Assembly (NCBI RefSeq): GCF_949296715.1
Contig: NZ_CASFQD010000033.1
Span: 1 to 64,000 of the forward strand
DNA length: 64,000 nt
Direction: 5' to 3'
DNA from: an uncultured Alistipes sp.
GTDB lineage: Bacteria > Bacteroidota > Bacteroidia > Bacteroidales > Rikenellaceae
In this document: positions 7,316 to 18,042 of the stretch, in pieces
Layout: each line of letters opens with the position of its first letter
Numbering within the stretch: position 1 is the stretch's first letter
The notes under the pieces: model-generated
Seen by the model: only the letters and a program-made list of their open reading frames with translations
What the model was told of the DNA's origin: nothing
Databases searched by the model: none
Made by a program: the position numbers and the translations under genes

Positions 7316-8596
7316 ATGAAAAGAGATTCCCAGATTTTCGATCTGATCGCCGCCGAGCGCAGCCGTCAGATGCACGGCATCGAACTCATCGCTTCGGAGA
7401 ACTTCGTCAGCGACCAGGTCATGGAGGCCATGGGCTCGGTCCTCACGAACAAGTACGCCGAGGGTTATCCCGCCGCCCGCTACTACGGCGGCTGCGAGGT
7501 TGTCGACAAGGTCGAGTCGCTGGCCATCGAGCGCGTCTGCCGCCTCTACGGCGCCGAGTACGCCAACGTGCAGCCCCACTCGGGCGCACAGGCCAACATG
7601 GCCGTCTTCTTTGCCGTGATGCAGCCCGGCGACACCTTCATGGGCCTTGACCTGGCACACGGCGGACACCTCTCGCACGGTTCGCCGGTGAACATGTCGG
7701 GCAAGTACTTCAAGGCTGTGGGCTACCGTCTCGACGAGGCGACTGGCCGCATCGACTACGACGCCATGGAGCGCCTGGCCGAGGAGTGCCGTCCGAAGCT
7801 GATCGTCGGCGGTGCGTCAGCCTACTCGCGCGAGTGGGACTACAAGCGCATGCGCGAGATCGCCGACAAGGTCGGGGCGCTGCTGCTCGTCGACATGGCC
7901 CACACGGCGGGTCTGATCGCCGCGGGGCTGCTGGAGAATCCCGTGAAATATGCCCACATCGTCACCTCGACGACCCACAAGACCCTGCGCGGCCCGCGCG
8001 GCGGCATCATCCTCATGGGCAAGGACTTTGAAAACCCGTGGGGCCTCACCACGCCGAAGGGCGCCGTGAAGATGATGTCGCAGATTCTCAACTCGTCCGT
8101 CTTCCCCGGCATCCAGGGCGGACCGCTCGAGCACGTCATCGCCGCCAAGGCCGTGGCTTTCGGCGAGGCGCTCGAACCCTCCTACAAGGAGTACCAGATA
8201 CAGGTGCAGAAGAACGCCCGCGCGATGGCCGAAGCCTTCGTTAAGCGTGGCTACAAGATCGTCTCGGGTGGTACGGACAACCACCTGATGCTGGTCGACC
8301 TGCGCACGAAGTTCCCCGAGCTGACGGGCAAGCAGGCCGAGAAGTGCCTCGTGGCCGCCGATATCACGACGAACAAGAACATGGTGCCGTTCGACAGCCG
8401 CTCGCCGTTCCAGACCTCGGGTCTGCGCTTCGGCACGCCGGCCATCACGACGCGCGGCCTGAAGGAGGACAAGATGGACTACATCGTCGAGCTGATCGAC
8501 CGCGTGCTGGAGAATCCCGACAGCGAGGAGAACATCGCCGCCGTGCGCCGCGACGTGAACGCCCTGATGGCCGACTATCCGCTCTTCGCCTGGTAA
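7316..8596 (+). CDS. glyA: Serine hydroxymethyltransferase
   Basis: The 426-residue PLP enzyme interconverts serine and glycine while charging tetrahydrofolate with a one-carbon unit. The sequence shows SENF at 27-30, the HSGAQAN motif near 88, the PLP-interacting VDMAHTAG (Asp193) and the Schiff-base Lys222 in TTHKTLRGPRGG. Its length is normal. A DUF2461 gene follows after a single base, so the two are co-transcribed and end at the terminator at 9304. Confidence 0.97.
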   Translation: MKRDSQIFDLIAAERSRQMHGIELIASENFVSDQVMEAMGSVLTNKYAEGYPAARYYGGCEVVDKVESLAIERVCRLYGAEYANVQPHSGAQANMAVFFAVMQPGDTFMGLDLAHGGHLSHGSPVNMSGKYFKAVGYRLDEATGRIDYDAMERLAEECRPKLIVGGASAYSREWDYKRMREIADKVGALLLVDMAHTAGLIAAGLLENPVKYAHIVTSTTHKTLRGPRGGIILMGKDFENPWGLTTPKGAVKMMSQILNSSVFPGIQGGPLEHVIAAKAVAFGEALEPSYKEYQIQVQKNARAMAEAFVKRGYKIVSGGTDNHLMLVDLRTKFPELTGKQAEKCLVAADITTNKNMVPFDSRSPFQTSGLRFGTPAITTRGLKEDKMDYIVELIDRVLENPDSEENIAAVRRDVNALMADYPLFAW

Positions 8597-8597
8597 C

Positions 8598-9278
8598 ATG
8601 GAGCAGGTGCTCGATTTCCTGCGGCGGCTGCACGACAACAACGACCGCGAGTGGTTCGATGCGCACCGCGCCGAGTGGACGCGCGTGAAGGGGCGCTTCG
8701 CCGGCTTCACGCAGCGTCTGATCGACGGCATTGCGTCGTTCGACAGCTCGGTGCGGGGGCTGCGGCCGCAGGACTGCACCTACCGCATCGCGCGCGACAC
8801 GCGTTTCTCGGCCGACAAGACGCCCTACAAGAACTACATCAGCGCCTTCATCGCGCCGCGCGGCAAGAAGTCCGGCTATGCGGGTTACTACCTGCATGTC
8901 GAGCCTTCGGGCGACGGACTGCTCGGCGGCAGCCAATTGGGCGGCGGGGTGGTCTGCCTCGAACCGGTCGTGCTGCGCTCCATGCGCGAGGAGATGCTCG
9001 ACAATGGAGCCGAGGTGCTGCAGGCCGTAAAGGCGGCTCCCGGATTCCGCATCTGGGAGGGCAACAAGCTCAAGCGCGTGCCGACGGGCTTCCCGTCCGA
9101 CAGCGAATATGCCGAGCTGCTGAAGCTCAAGGATTTCTACGTCGAGCGGCCGCTCGATGAAAAGGAGCTGTTGCGTCCCGACGCCGTGGAATACCTCGTC
9201 GGGCAGTTCCGGCTCACGCAGCCCTTCGTGGCGATCCTGAACCGCGCGATCCGCTACGCCTACGAGGAGATGATGTAA
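8598..9278 (+). CDS. DUF2461 (TIGR02453-type) conserved protein
   Basis: This 226-residue protein matches the DUF2461 family: it begins VLDFLRRLHDNNDREWFDAHR and carries RIARDTRFSADKTPYKNYISAFI and YLHVEPSGDGLLGG. The biochemical function is unknown. There is no signal peptide or membrane segment, so it should be cytoplasmic. It lies one base after glyA, which makes it the distal gene of that transcript. Confidence 0.88.
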   Translation: MEQVLDFLRRLHDNNDREWFDAHRAEWTRVKGRFAGFTQRLIDGIASFDSSVRGLRPQDCTYRIARDTRFSADKTPYKNYISAFIAPRGKKSGYAGYYLHVEPSGDGLLGGSQLGGGVVCLEPVVLRSMREEMLDNGAEVLQAVKAAPGFRIWEGNKLKRVPTGFPSDSEYAELLKLKDFYVERPLDEKELLRPDAVEYLVGQFRLTQPFVAILNRAIRYAYEEMM

Positions 9279-9303
9279 GTGCGCGCATTTCGTGTCCAAA
9301 ACG

Positions 9304-9343
9304 AACGGCAGGCTTTTCCGAATGGAAGGCCTGCCGTTTTTTT
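9304..9343. terminator. Terminator between DUF2461 and MFS genes
   Basis: Stem AACGGCAGGC / GCCTGCCGTT, extended by CTTTTCC/GGAAGG around a GAAT loop and followed by seven T on the plus strand. It serves the glyA operon and probably the convergent MFS gene. Confidence 0.85.
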
Positions 9344-9369
9344 CGTGCGCGCTGCGCCGCGACGCCGTG

Positions 9370-10575
9370 TCAGCGGAGCCGGTTGGCAAGGAAACTTCGG
9401 CGTGCGTAGAGGAAATAGAATATCACGCCCGCGGCATTGACCGCAAAGGCGAGCCAGAAGGCCGCCGTATAGCCGCCCAGGTGCTCGGCGATGCTGCCGC
9501 CGCCGATGATGCCGATGCCGACGCCGAGGTCCCACGAGGTGAGGATCGTCGAGTTGGCCGTGCCGCGGCGTTCGTGCGGCGCCAGGTTGATGAACATCGT
9601 CTGCATGGCGGGGTACATGTGTCCGTTGCCCAGACCGATCATCAGCGCCGCGGCGTAGTAGCCCCAGAGGTTCGGGACGGCCGAGAAGATGAGGTAGCCG
9701 CACAGCGACAGCACCATGCCCGCCGAGGCGTTCTGCACGATCTTGCCCTGCCGTAGCGACTTGCTGCCGATGAGCCGCGAGAGGATCAGACCCACGGCCA
9801 GCAGCATGAAGAAGGTGCCCGACCCGGAGGTGATGTGCAGCACCTCCTGGCTGTAGATGGCGATGTAGGTCGAGATGACGCCGAACGAGAACGAGAAGGT
9901 CGCGATGCAGAGCCCCTCGCTCCACCCCTTGAGCAGGACGAAGCGGTCGAGCGACAGCTTGCCGTCGCGCTGCACGGGCTGGCGGTCACGGCAGCGGATC
10001 GTCGAGTCGATGGCCAGTCCGGCGAAGGCAATCACGAGCGAGAGGGTGAAGAGCAGGTTGAAGTTGTGGATCGTGTGGTAGATGTAGAGGCCTGCCGACG
10101 GGCCGATGGCCATGGCGATGTTGTTGCTCAACCCGTAGTAGCCGATGCCTTCCGACCGCCGCTCGGGATGGAGCACGTCGATGGCCATCGTGCTGCTTGC
10201 CACGGTCGTGGCGCCGAACGGCGCGCCGTGCAGCGTGCGGATGACGGCAAAGAGCAGCAGCGAGCCGGTGATGTAGTAGCCCGCGAAGAGCAGGGCGAAG
10301 CAGAAGTAGCAGAGCAGCAGGACCTTCTTGCGGTTGAACGTGTCGACGACGAATCCGCTGAAGGGGCGCACGCAGAGTGCCGTGAGCGTGTAACCGCACA
10401 GCACGAAGCCGATCATCGCCTTGTTGGCCGCGAAGGTGTCGCGCAGGTAGAGCGGCAGCAGCGGCGCCAACAGATAGAATGCGAAAAAGAGCATGAAGTT
10501 GGCGATCCACACCTTCAGATAGTTGCTGTTCCAGAGGGCGGGACGTGCCGTCTGCCCGTTGTCAGAAGAGGCCAT
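9370..10575 (-). CDS. Major facilitator superfamily transporter
   Basis: The 401-residue protein has about twelve hydrophobic segments in two halves. The cytoplasmic loop after helix 2 reads GFVVDTFNRKKVLLL, the MFS motif A (G-x3-D-x2-[NG]-R-[RK]-x2) seen in efflux-type drug/proton antiporters; HERRGTANSTILTSWDLGVGIG is typical of the YfcJ/YhhS-like and AraJ-like groups. The substrate cannot be told. It is a single-gene unit with the -7 element at 10625. Confidence 0.88.
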   Translation of the reverse strand: MASSDNGQTARPALWNSNYLKVWIANFMLFFAFYLLAPLLPLYLRDTFAANKAMIGFVLCGYTLTALCVRPFSGFVVDTFNRKKVLLLCYFCFALLFAGYYITGSLLLFAVIRTLHGAPFGATTVASSTMAIDVLHPERRSEGIGYYGLSNNIAMAIGPSAGLYIYHTIHNFNLLFTLSLVIAFAGLAIDSTIRCRDRQPVQRDGKLSLDRFVLLKGWSEGLCIATFSFSFGVISTYIAIYSQEVLHITSGSGTFFMLLAVGLILSRLIGSKSLRQGKIVQNASAGMVLSLCGYLIFSAVPNLWGYYAAALMIGLGNGHMYPAMQTMFINLAPHERRGTANSTILTSWDLGVGIGIIGGGSIAEHLGGYTAAFWLAFAVNAAGVIFYFLYARRSFLANRLR

Positions 10576-10624
10576 AAGCGCGATTTTTCCCGGTGCGCAA
10601 ACCCGTTGCGGCCGGATTACGGGG

Positions 10625-10632
10625 CAAAAATA
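10625..10632 (-). promoter_or_regulatory. -7 element of MFS gene
   Basis: TATTTTTG on the minus strand, 49 bases before the ATG at 10575. No convincing -33 element is seen. Confidence 0.45.
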
Positions 10633-10706
10633 GCGATTTTTCCGCTGCGTTGTACCGCGCAGGGGCTTTCACCCGCCACCCGGACCGGGTTTTCAGGACA
10701 TTTGGG

Positions 10707-11279
10707 CTACTCTGCGTCCTGCCCGGGCTGCGGCTCTTTTCCCGGGCGGTAGGCGTTCCACGAGCTGATCTCCGCGATCGGCTTGCGCACCTTGTCACGC
10801 GTCGCGGCGGCCGGATAGCCCACGGTGATGAGCAGCGGAATCCGCTTGCCGCGCGGCACGCCGAGCAGGCGGGCCGTCTGCGGTTCGTCGAACCACCCGA
10901 GGATGCAGGTGCCAAGACCCAGCTCGGCCGCCTAGAGGCAGAAGTGCTCGACGGCGATGCCGACGTCGAGCATGCAGTAATCCTTGCGCTTGAGCATGCT
11001 GCCGATGCGGGCCGTGAAGTTCATCTTTTCGAGCACCACGGCGACGATGACCGGCGCCTCGGCGGCAAAGCGGTTCATGCCGAGCCCCTCGGCCGCACGG
11101 GCCAGCCGGGCCTTGAGTTGCGGATCGTCCACCGCGACGAAGTGCCACGGCTGCGAATTGCAGGCCGACGGGGCGAGGCGCGCCGCCTCGATGCAGCGCA
11201 TGACCAGCTCGCGCGGCACGGCGCGCGCTTCATAGTGCCGGTCGCTCTGGCGTTTGCGTATCAGTTCTGAAAAGTCCAT
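10707..11279 (-). pseudogene. Nitroreductase-family gene interrupted by an amber codon
   Basis: The frame starting at 11279 encodes a nitroreductase N terminus (FSELIRKRQSDRHYEAR, then ARLAPSACNSQPWHFVAV) but meets TAG at 10934-10932 after residue 115 (...VEHFCL). Reading on in the same frame gives AAELGLGTCILGWFDE, then LLGVPRGKRIPLLITVGYP, and a proper stop at 10709-10707, for about 190 residues. So the only lesion is one codon, most simply a CAG to TAG change at the conserved Q in LQAAELGLGTCI. Intact members are FMN- and NAD(P)H-dependent reductases. It starts one base after the methionine sulfoxide reductase gene ends. Alternatives are a sequencing error or stop-codon readthrough. Confidence 0.85.
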
Positions 11280-11280
11280 G

Positions 11281-11775
11281 TCAGTAGATTGTTTCGGAGA
11301 TCAGGGCGGCGATCCGTTCGAGGCCGCGGCGGTCCGTCTCGTCGAAGGCCGCGGGGCGGTCGCTGTCGATGTCGAGCACACCGCGCACCATGCGTTCGGA
11401 CCCCGTCGAGAAGAGCGGGATGACGATCTCGGAGCGCGAGAGCGAGCTGCAGGCGATGTGCCCGGGGAACTGCTCGACGTCGGGGACCACGATGCTCCGC
11501 TCCTCGGCGAAGGCCGTGCCGCAGACGCCGCGTCCCTTGCGGATGCGGTAGCAGGCGACCGTTCCCTGGAACGGCCCGAGGCGGAGCTCCCCGCCCGCCG
11601 CGCGGTAGAATCCGACCCAGAAGAAACCGAAGGCCTCACGCAGGGCGGCTGCCGTGTTGGCCAGCACGGCCACTTCGTCGTCGATGCCCTCGATGAGTGC
11701 CGCAAGGCGCGGCAGGAAGGCGTCGTAGCACGCCTGCTTCGTGAGTTCGGGTGAAAGGTCGAAACTTTGTTCCAT
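11281..11775 (-). CDS. msrC: Free methionine-R-sulfoxide reductase (GAF domain)
   Basis: The 164-residue GAF-domain protein has the three conserved cysteines of the fRMsr family: Cys75 (VACYRIRKGRGVC), Cys85 and Cys109 (FPGHIACSSLSRSEIVIPL), each nine residues earlier than in E. coli fRMsr. The enzyme reduces free methionine-R-sulfoxide with thioredoxin as donor. The start at 11775 is preferred over the upstream ATG at 11811 because the upstream codons overlap the -7 promoter element. It is followed after one base by the broken nitroreductase, so the pair was probably a redox operon. Confidence 0.9.
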   Translation of the reverse strand: MEQSFDLSPELTKQACYDAFLPRLAALIEGIDDEVAVLANTAAALREAFGFFWVGFYRAAGGELRLGPFQGTVACYRIRKGRGVCGTAFAEERSIVVPDVEQFPGHIACSSLSRSEIVIPLFSTGSERMVRGVLDIDSDRPAAFDETDRRGLERIAALISETIY

Positions 11776-11798
11776 GCCTGTGTGTCGTTTGTCCGCTG

Positions 11799-11806
11799 TA
11801 AAGATA
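11799..11806 (-). promoter_or_regulatory. -7 element of msrC
   Basis: TATCTTTA on the minus strand, 23 bases before the ATG at 11775. It falls inside the extended reading frame and thereby decides the start. Confidence 0.5.
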
Positions 11807-11880
11807 ACCATTTATTCCGATTTTGCCGCATCGCCGGCCGCGGCGCGTATTTCCGTCCGGCCTCCGGCAGGGCTGGCAGC

Positions 11881-11915
11881 AAAAAAGGGCAGAGACCGTT
11901 TCCCGGCCCCTGCCC
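11881..11915 (-). terminator. glmS terminator
   Basis: On the minus strand GGGCAG...CTGCCC encloses a smaller CCG/CGG pair and is followed by six T. It begins 28 bases past the glmS stop. Confidence 0.75.
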
Positions 11916-11942
11916 GACAGGCATCGCGCCTTGCCGGAGCGC

Positions 11943-13787
<1,845 letters not shown>

Positions 13788-13846
13788 TTTTTCTCGATTT
13801 ATCCGGCCGGCAAAATAAGAAAAAATTTTAATAACTACACGAAAGT

Positions 13847-13872
13847 GGGGGCGGAAATTTCTTCCCGCCCCC
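13847..13872 (-). terminator. Hairpin between the IMPase gene and glmS
   Basis: GGGGGCGG pairs with CCGCCCCC around a 10-base loop, just past the stop of the phosphatase gene at 13919. Only a short T stretch follows on the minus strand, so it may be a weak terminator or attenuate reading into glmS. Confidence 0.45.
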
Positions 13873-13918
13873 GTTAAGATTTTGTTACATCTTTTCTATT
13901 TCGCTTTTTTGCAGCGTG

Positions 13919-14701
13919 TTAGCGAATGTATTGCAGCATCTCGCCGACCAATGTGTTGTTGCCGGCAACGATCGAGACGCCGCGTCCCTCGCGCAGGCTG
14001 CGTACCGCACCGCCCGCCTCGCGGACGATCAGCTCCCCGGCGCAGACATCCCACACGTGCAGCGCCAGCTCCCAGTAGCCGTCCAGAAAACCCGCCGCCA
14101 CGCAGCAGAGGTCGTAGGCCGCCGAGCCGTAGCGGCGGATGCCGCGCGTGCGGGGCAGGATGCGGGCGAGGTTGTCGGCATTGTTGTCCGGGTTGGTCAC
14201 CTTGTCGTAGGGAAATCCCGTGGCGAGGACCGTCTCCCCGAGCGTCCGTTTCTCCGCCACGCGGATCGGATGCTGCGGACCCTCCATGCGGCCCATGCAG
14301 GCGCCGCCGCCGAGCGTGGCGGTGTACAATTCATCGAGGTAGGGCGCATAGACCACCCCGACGACCGTCTCGCCGCGGTGCTGCAGGGCGATCGAGACCG
14401 TGAAGACGGGCAGCCCCTGGCTGTAGTTGGTCGTGCCGTCGAGCGGGTCGACGACCCACAGCCATTCGCCGTGGGCATCGCCGCGCGTGCCGCCCTCCTC
14501 GCCCAGCACGGCATGGTCGGGGAAACGCTCCGCAATCATGCGGACGATGAGCGCCTCGCTCTCGCGGTCGGCGCGCGTCACCACGTCGCTGACGTTCGAC
14601 TTGGTGCGGATCGCCAGGTCGCCGCCGCGGAAGTAGGCGAGGTGTATCTTCCCCGCTTCGCGTGCCATGCGCACGGCATGTTCCAGATAGTTCTCGTACA
14701 T
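13919..14701 (-). CDS. Inositol monophosphatase-family phosphatase
   Basis: The 260-residue protein has the metal-binding motifs of the IMPase superfamily: LGEEGG (Glu68-Glu69), DPLDGTTNY (Asp85, Asp88) and the C-terminal HVWDVCAGELIVREAGG. The family includes inositol monophosphatase/SuhB, CysQ and fructose-bisphosphatase-like enzymes; the first group fits best, but the substrate is uncertain because few Bacteroidota depend on inositol. It is the last gene of the operon that begins with glmM, 15 bases after the M20 peptidase. Confidence 0.9.
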   Translation of the reverse strand: MYENYLEHAVRMAREAGKIHLAYFRGGDLAIRTKSNVSDVVTRADRESEALIVRMIAERFPDHAVLGEEGGTRGDAHGEWLWVVDPLDGTTNYSQGLPVFTVSIALQHRGETVVGVVYAPYLDELYTATLGGGACMGRMEGPQHPIRVAEKRTLGETVLATGFPYDKVTNPDNNADNLARILPRTRGIRRYGSAAYDLCCVAAGFLDGYWELALHVWDVCAGELIVREAGGAVRSLREGRGVSIVAGNNTLVGEMLQYIR

Positions 14702-14716
14702 CCTGCGCTCCTCCGG

Positions 14717-16084
14717 TTATTTGCCCTCGGCGAAATACTTGTAGAACCACGGAATGGTCTCCACCCCGCGGTAGAACTGCTCGAGCCCGTAGCTCTCGTT
14801 CGGCGAGTGGATCGCATCCTCGGCCAGTCCGAAGCCGATCAGCAGCGACTTGATGCCGAGAATCGACTCGAAGCCGCTGATGATCGGAATCGACCCGCCC
14901 GAATAGAAGGGCAGGGGCTTCTTGCCGAAGGTTCTGGCCACGGCCTTCTCCGCCGCCTTGTAGGCGGGCATGTCGGTCGGTGCGACGTAGGGCATGCCGC
15001 CGTGCAGGGCACGGACCTTCACCTTCACGCTGCGGGGTGCGATGGCGCGGAAGTGGCGCTCGAAGAGCCGGGATATCTTGCGGAAGTCCTGATCGGGCAC
15101 CAGACGCATCGAAATCTTCGCCGAGGCCTTCGACGGGATCACCGTCTTGGTTCCCTCGCCGATGTAGCCGCCCCAGATGCCGTTGACGTCGAGCGAGGGG
15201 CGGATGCCCGTGCGCTCGATGGTCGTGTAGCCCGCCTCGCCCTCGACGTCGCCGATCGCAAGCGAACGCTTGTAGGCCGCCAGGCTGAACGGCGCGCGGT
15301 TGAAGGCCCGGCGCTCGGCCGCGGTCAGCTCGCGCACGTCGTCGTAGAAGCCCGGGATGGTGACGTGTCCGTTCTCGTCGATAAGGCTTGCCACAAGGCG
15401 TGCCAGCACGTTGGCCGGATTGGCCACCGCACCGCCGAAGAGTCCCGAGTGGAGGTCCTTGTCGGGTCCCGTCACCTCGACCTCCATGTAGGCCAGGCCG
15501 CGCAGGCCGCAGGTGATCGAGGGGGTCTGCATCGAGATCATCGAGGTGTCCGAGACGAGGATGATGTCGGCCTTGAGCAGCCGTTTGTTGCGGCGGCAGA
15601 AGTCGTAGAGGCTCGGCGAGCCGATCTCCTCCTCGCCCTCGAGCATGAATTTCACGTTGCAGGGCAGCGTGTCTGTCGCACACATCGCCTCGAAGGCCTT
15701 GGCGTGCATCCAGAGCTGGCCCTTGTCGTCGTCAGCGCCGCGCCCCCGGATGCGGCCGTCGATAATGACCGGCTCGAAAGGCTCCGTGCGCCACTCTTCG
15801 CGCGGGTCCACGGGCATGACGTCGTAGTGCCCGTAGACGAGGACGGTCTTCGCCTTCGGCGAGACGATCTTCTCGGCATAGACCACCGGGTTGCCCTCCG
15901 TGGGCATCACCTCGGCCCGGTCGGCTCCGGCCTTGACGAGTGCCGCGGCCAGATGTTCGGCACAGCGCTGCATGTCGGGTTTGTGCTCGCTCTGCGCGCT
16001 GATCGACGGGATGCGCAGCAGATCGAACAATTCGTCGACGAAGCGCTCCCTGTTGGCTTCGATATACTGTTTTACCTGATCCAT
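14717..16084 (-). CDS. M20-family dipeptidase/metallopeptidase
   Basis: The 455-residue protein matches the M20 (CNDP-like) di-zinc peptidases. The ligands are visible in VYGHYDVMPVD (His86, Asp88), GADDDKGQ (Asp118-120), LEGEEEIGS (catalytic Glu151/152) and SDTSM, and the dimerisation lid lies between. It lacks a signal peptide, so it is cytoplasmic and probably hydrolyses dipeptides or N-acyl amino acids. Its ATG follows the NlpE-like stop codon with no intervening base, implying translational coupling within the glmM operon. Confidence 0.9.
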   Translation of the reverse strand: MDQVKQYIEANRERFVDELFDLLRIPSISAQSEHKPDMQRCAEHLAAALVKAGADRAEVMPTEGNPVVYAEKIVSPKAKTVLVYGHYDVMPVDPREEWRTEPFEPVIIDGRIRGRGADDDKGQLWMHAKAFEAMCATDTLPCNVKFMLEGEEEIGSPSLYDFCRRNKRLLKADIILVSDTSMISMQTPSITCGLRGLAYMEVEVTGPDKDLHSGLFGGAVANPANVLARLVASLIDENGHVTIPGFYDDVRELTAAERRAFNRAPFSLAAYKRSLAIGDVEGEAGYTTIERTGIRPSLDVNGIWGGYIGEGTKTVIPSKASAKISMRLVPDQDFRKISRLFERHFRAIAPRSVKVKVRALHGGMPYVAPTDMPAYKAAEKAVARTFGKKPLPFYSGGSIPIISGFESILGIKSLLIGFGLAEDAIHSPNESYGLEQFYRGVETIPWFYKYFAEGK

Positions 16085-16537
16085 TTATTCGTCTTTTTCG
16101 TCGGTTTTATAAAGAACATACCATGTGCCCGCCTCTCCCGGAACGGGCTGCTTGTCGGCGTCGAGCATGCGCAGCCGCCCCTGCTCGACCCTGTAGCAGG
16201 AGATGCCCTCGCCGTCGGCGGGCGTCAGCGTCAGCAGGTTTTCCGCAACGCGCCAGGCGCCCTCTTCGTCGTACTCCGCCTCGCGCTCCAGATACCGCAT
16301 GTGCAGCAGGTAGGTGCCGTCCGCACGGAGCGTCAGGTGCATCCCGATTCCCGGGCAGTCGGCTGCGGGGATGGTTCCCGCATAGCTTCCCGCCACATCG
16401 CGCGGGTCCTCCGCCGGGCGGCTGTTGCATACCGCCGGAACCGCCCTGTCCGCCGCGGCGCCTTTCCGTTGCATGTTGCCGCCGCACGATCCCGAAAGGA
16501 GTGCGGCGGCAACGAGAACTGTCAGCGTCCGGCTCAT
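16085..16537 (-). CDS. NlpE-like envelope lipoprotein
   Basis: The 150-residue protein has a type II signal (LLSGSC, lipidated Cys18). The mature part reads YAGTIPAADCPGIGMHLTLRADGTYLLHMRYLE, the NlpE N-terminal barrel pattern with the PxADCxGI signature, followed by GAWRVAENLLTLTP. In E. coli NlpE senses surface contact and lipoprotein trafficking stress through Cpx; there is no such signalling partner nearby. It sits two bases after glmM and abuts the M20 gene, so it is expressed with cell-wall precursor synthesis. Confidence 0.75.
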   Translation of the reverse strand: MSRTLTVLVAAALLSGSCGGNMQRKGAAADRAVPAVCNSRPAEDPRDVAGSYAGTIPAADCPGIGMHLTLRADGTYLLHMRYLEREAEYDEEGAWRVAENLLTLTPADGEGISCYRVEQGRLRMLDADKQPVPGEAGTWYVLYKTDEKDE

Positions 16538-16539
16538 GC

Positions 16540-17928
16540 CTAAATCTTGCAGATCGCCTTGATCTCCGCGATGAAACGCTGTGCCAGCGCGTCGGCCTCG
16601 TCCATCGACTTGGCCTCGGTGTAGACACGGATGATCGGCTCGGTGTTCGACTTGCGCAGGTGCACCCAGTTCTCCGGGAAGTCGATCTTCACGCCGTCGA
16701 TGTCGTTCACCTGCTCATTGCGGTAGCGCTCCTTGATCTCGCGCAGCACCTTGTCCACGTCGATTGCCGGCGTGAGCTGGATCTTGTTCTTCGAGGCGAA
16801 GTAGGCGGGGTAGGTGGCGCGCAGCTGCGTCATCGTCATGCCCTTCTTGGCCAGGTAGGTCAGGAAGAGTGCCGTGCCGACCAGCGCGTCGCGGCCGTAG
16901 TGCAGTTCGGGGTAGATCACGCCGCCGTTGCCCTCGCCGCCGATGATGGCGCCGACCTCCTTCATCTTCGTGGTGACGTTGACCTCGCCGACGGCCGAAG
17001 CGTAGTACTTGCCGCCGTGGCGCTCCGTCACGTCGCGCAGCGCGCGCGACGACGAGAGGTTCGAGACCGTATTGCCGCACTGCGTCGAGAGGATGTAGTC
17101 GGCCACGGCCACGAGCGTGTACTCCTCGACGAACATCGAGCCGTCCTCCGAGACGAAGGCCAGGCGGTCGACGTCGGGATCGACGACGATGCCCAGGTCG
17201 GCCTTCTCGCGCACGATGACCTGCGAAATCTCCGTCAGGTGCTCGGGCAGCGGCTCGGGGTTGTGGGCGAACTCGCCCGTAGGCTCGCAGTTGAGCTCGA
17301 CGACCTCGCAGCCCAGCTCGCGCAGCAGCTTCGGCATGACGATGCCGCCCACGGAGTTCACGGCGTCGATGACCACCTTGAAGTGGCGCTTGCGCACGGC
17401 CTCGACATCGACGAGCGGCAGCCCCAGCACGAGGCGGATGTGCTCGTCGTTGAACCCGTCGCGCGAAAGCACGTGTCCGATCTCGTCGATCGAGGGGTAT
17501 TCGTAGCCGCTCTCCTCGGCCATGGCGAGCACGCGCTTGCCTTCGGCGTCGGAGAGGAATTCGCCGCTGGCGTTGAGCAGCTTCAGGGCGTTCCACTGGC
17601 GGGGGTTGTGCGAGGCGGTGATGATGATGCCGCCGTCGGCCTTCTTCGTGATGACGGCCATCTCGGTGCCGGGCGTGGTGCAGAGCCCGACGTTGATGAC
17701 GTCGGCACCGCAGGCCAGCAGGGTGCCTTCCACGAGATTCGAGACCATTTCGCCCGAAATGCGGGCGTCACGGCCCACGACGATGGTCAGTTTCTTGCCG
17801 GGATTGCGCTCGGCGATCAGGCGCACGTAGGCCGTCGTGAACTTGACGACATCGAGCGGCGTGAGGTTCTCGCCGACGGGGCCTCCGATGGTTCCGCGGA
17901 TGCCCGAAATGGATTTGATGAGTGTCAT
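16540..17928 (-). CDS. glmM: Phosphoglucosamine mutase
   Basis: The 462-residue alpha-D-phosphohexomutase has the phosphoserine loop TASHNP (Ser106), the metal-binding DPDVDRLAF near 250, the sugar-binding GEGNGGV and the phosphate-binding KSNTEPIIRVYTEA at the C terminus. The family converts glucosamine-6-phosphate to glucosamine-1-phosphate, the step after GlmS. Bacteroidota have several paralogues, so a phosphomannomutase role is not excluded, but this short form with SGIRGT at the N terminus is usually annotated GlmM. It is first in a four-gene operon with the NlpE-like, M20 and IMPase genes. Confidence 0.88.
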   Translation of the reverse strand: MTLIKSISGIRGTIGGPVGENLTPLDVVKFTTAYVRLIAERNPGKKLTIVVGRDARISGEMVSNLVEGTLLACGADVINVGLCTTPGTEMAVITKKADGGIIITASHNPRQWNALKLLNASGEFLSDAEGKRVLAMAEESGYEYPSIDEIGHVLSRDGFNDEHIRLVLGLPLVDVEAVRKRHFKVVIDAVNSVGGIVMPKLLRELGCEVVELNCEPTGEFAHNPEPLPEHLTEISQVIVREKADLGIVVDPDVDRLAFVSEDGSMFVEEYTLVAVADYILSTQCGNTVSNLSSSRALRDVTERHGGKYYASAVGEVNVTTKMKEVGAIIGGEGNGGVIYPELHYGRDALVGTALFLTYLAKKGMTMTQLRATYPAYFASKNKIQLTPAIDVDKVLREIKERYRNEQVNDIDGVKIDFPENWVHLRKSNTEPIIRVYTEAKSMDEADALAQRFIAEIKAICKI

Positions 17929-18042
17929 GTTTCGCTTGTTTTGGTTGGATACTTATGTTAAAGAAAATTTTTGCCGATGTTTTGATATTCGAGGTAAATA
18001 TATTACTTTTATGCCAATTATGGAAATTAAAAAGCAACATTT

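Noticed and set aside
13788..13918. glmS ribozyme or other riboswitch
   Set aside because: Spacer is too short and contains only a GC hairpin; glmS ribozymes are known from Firmicutes and none is recognisable.
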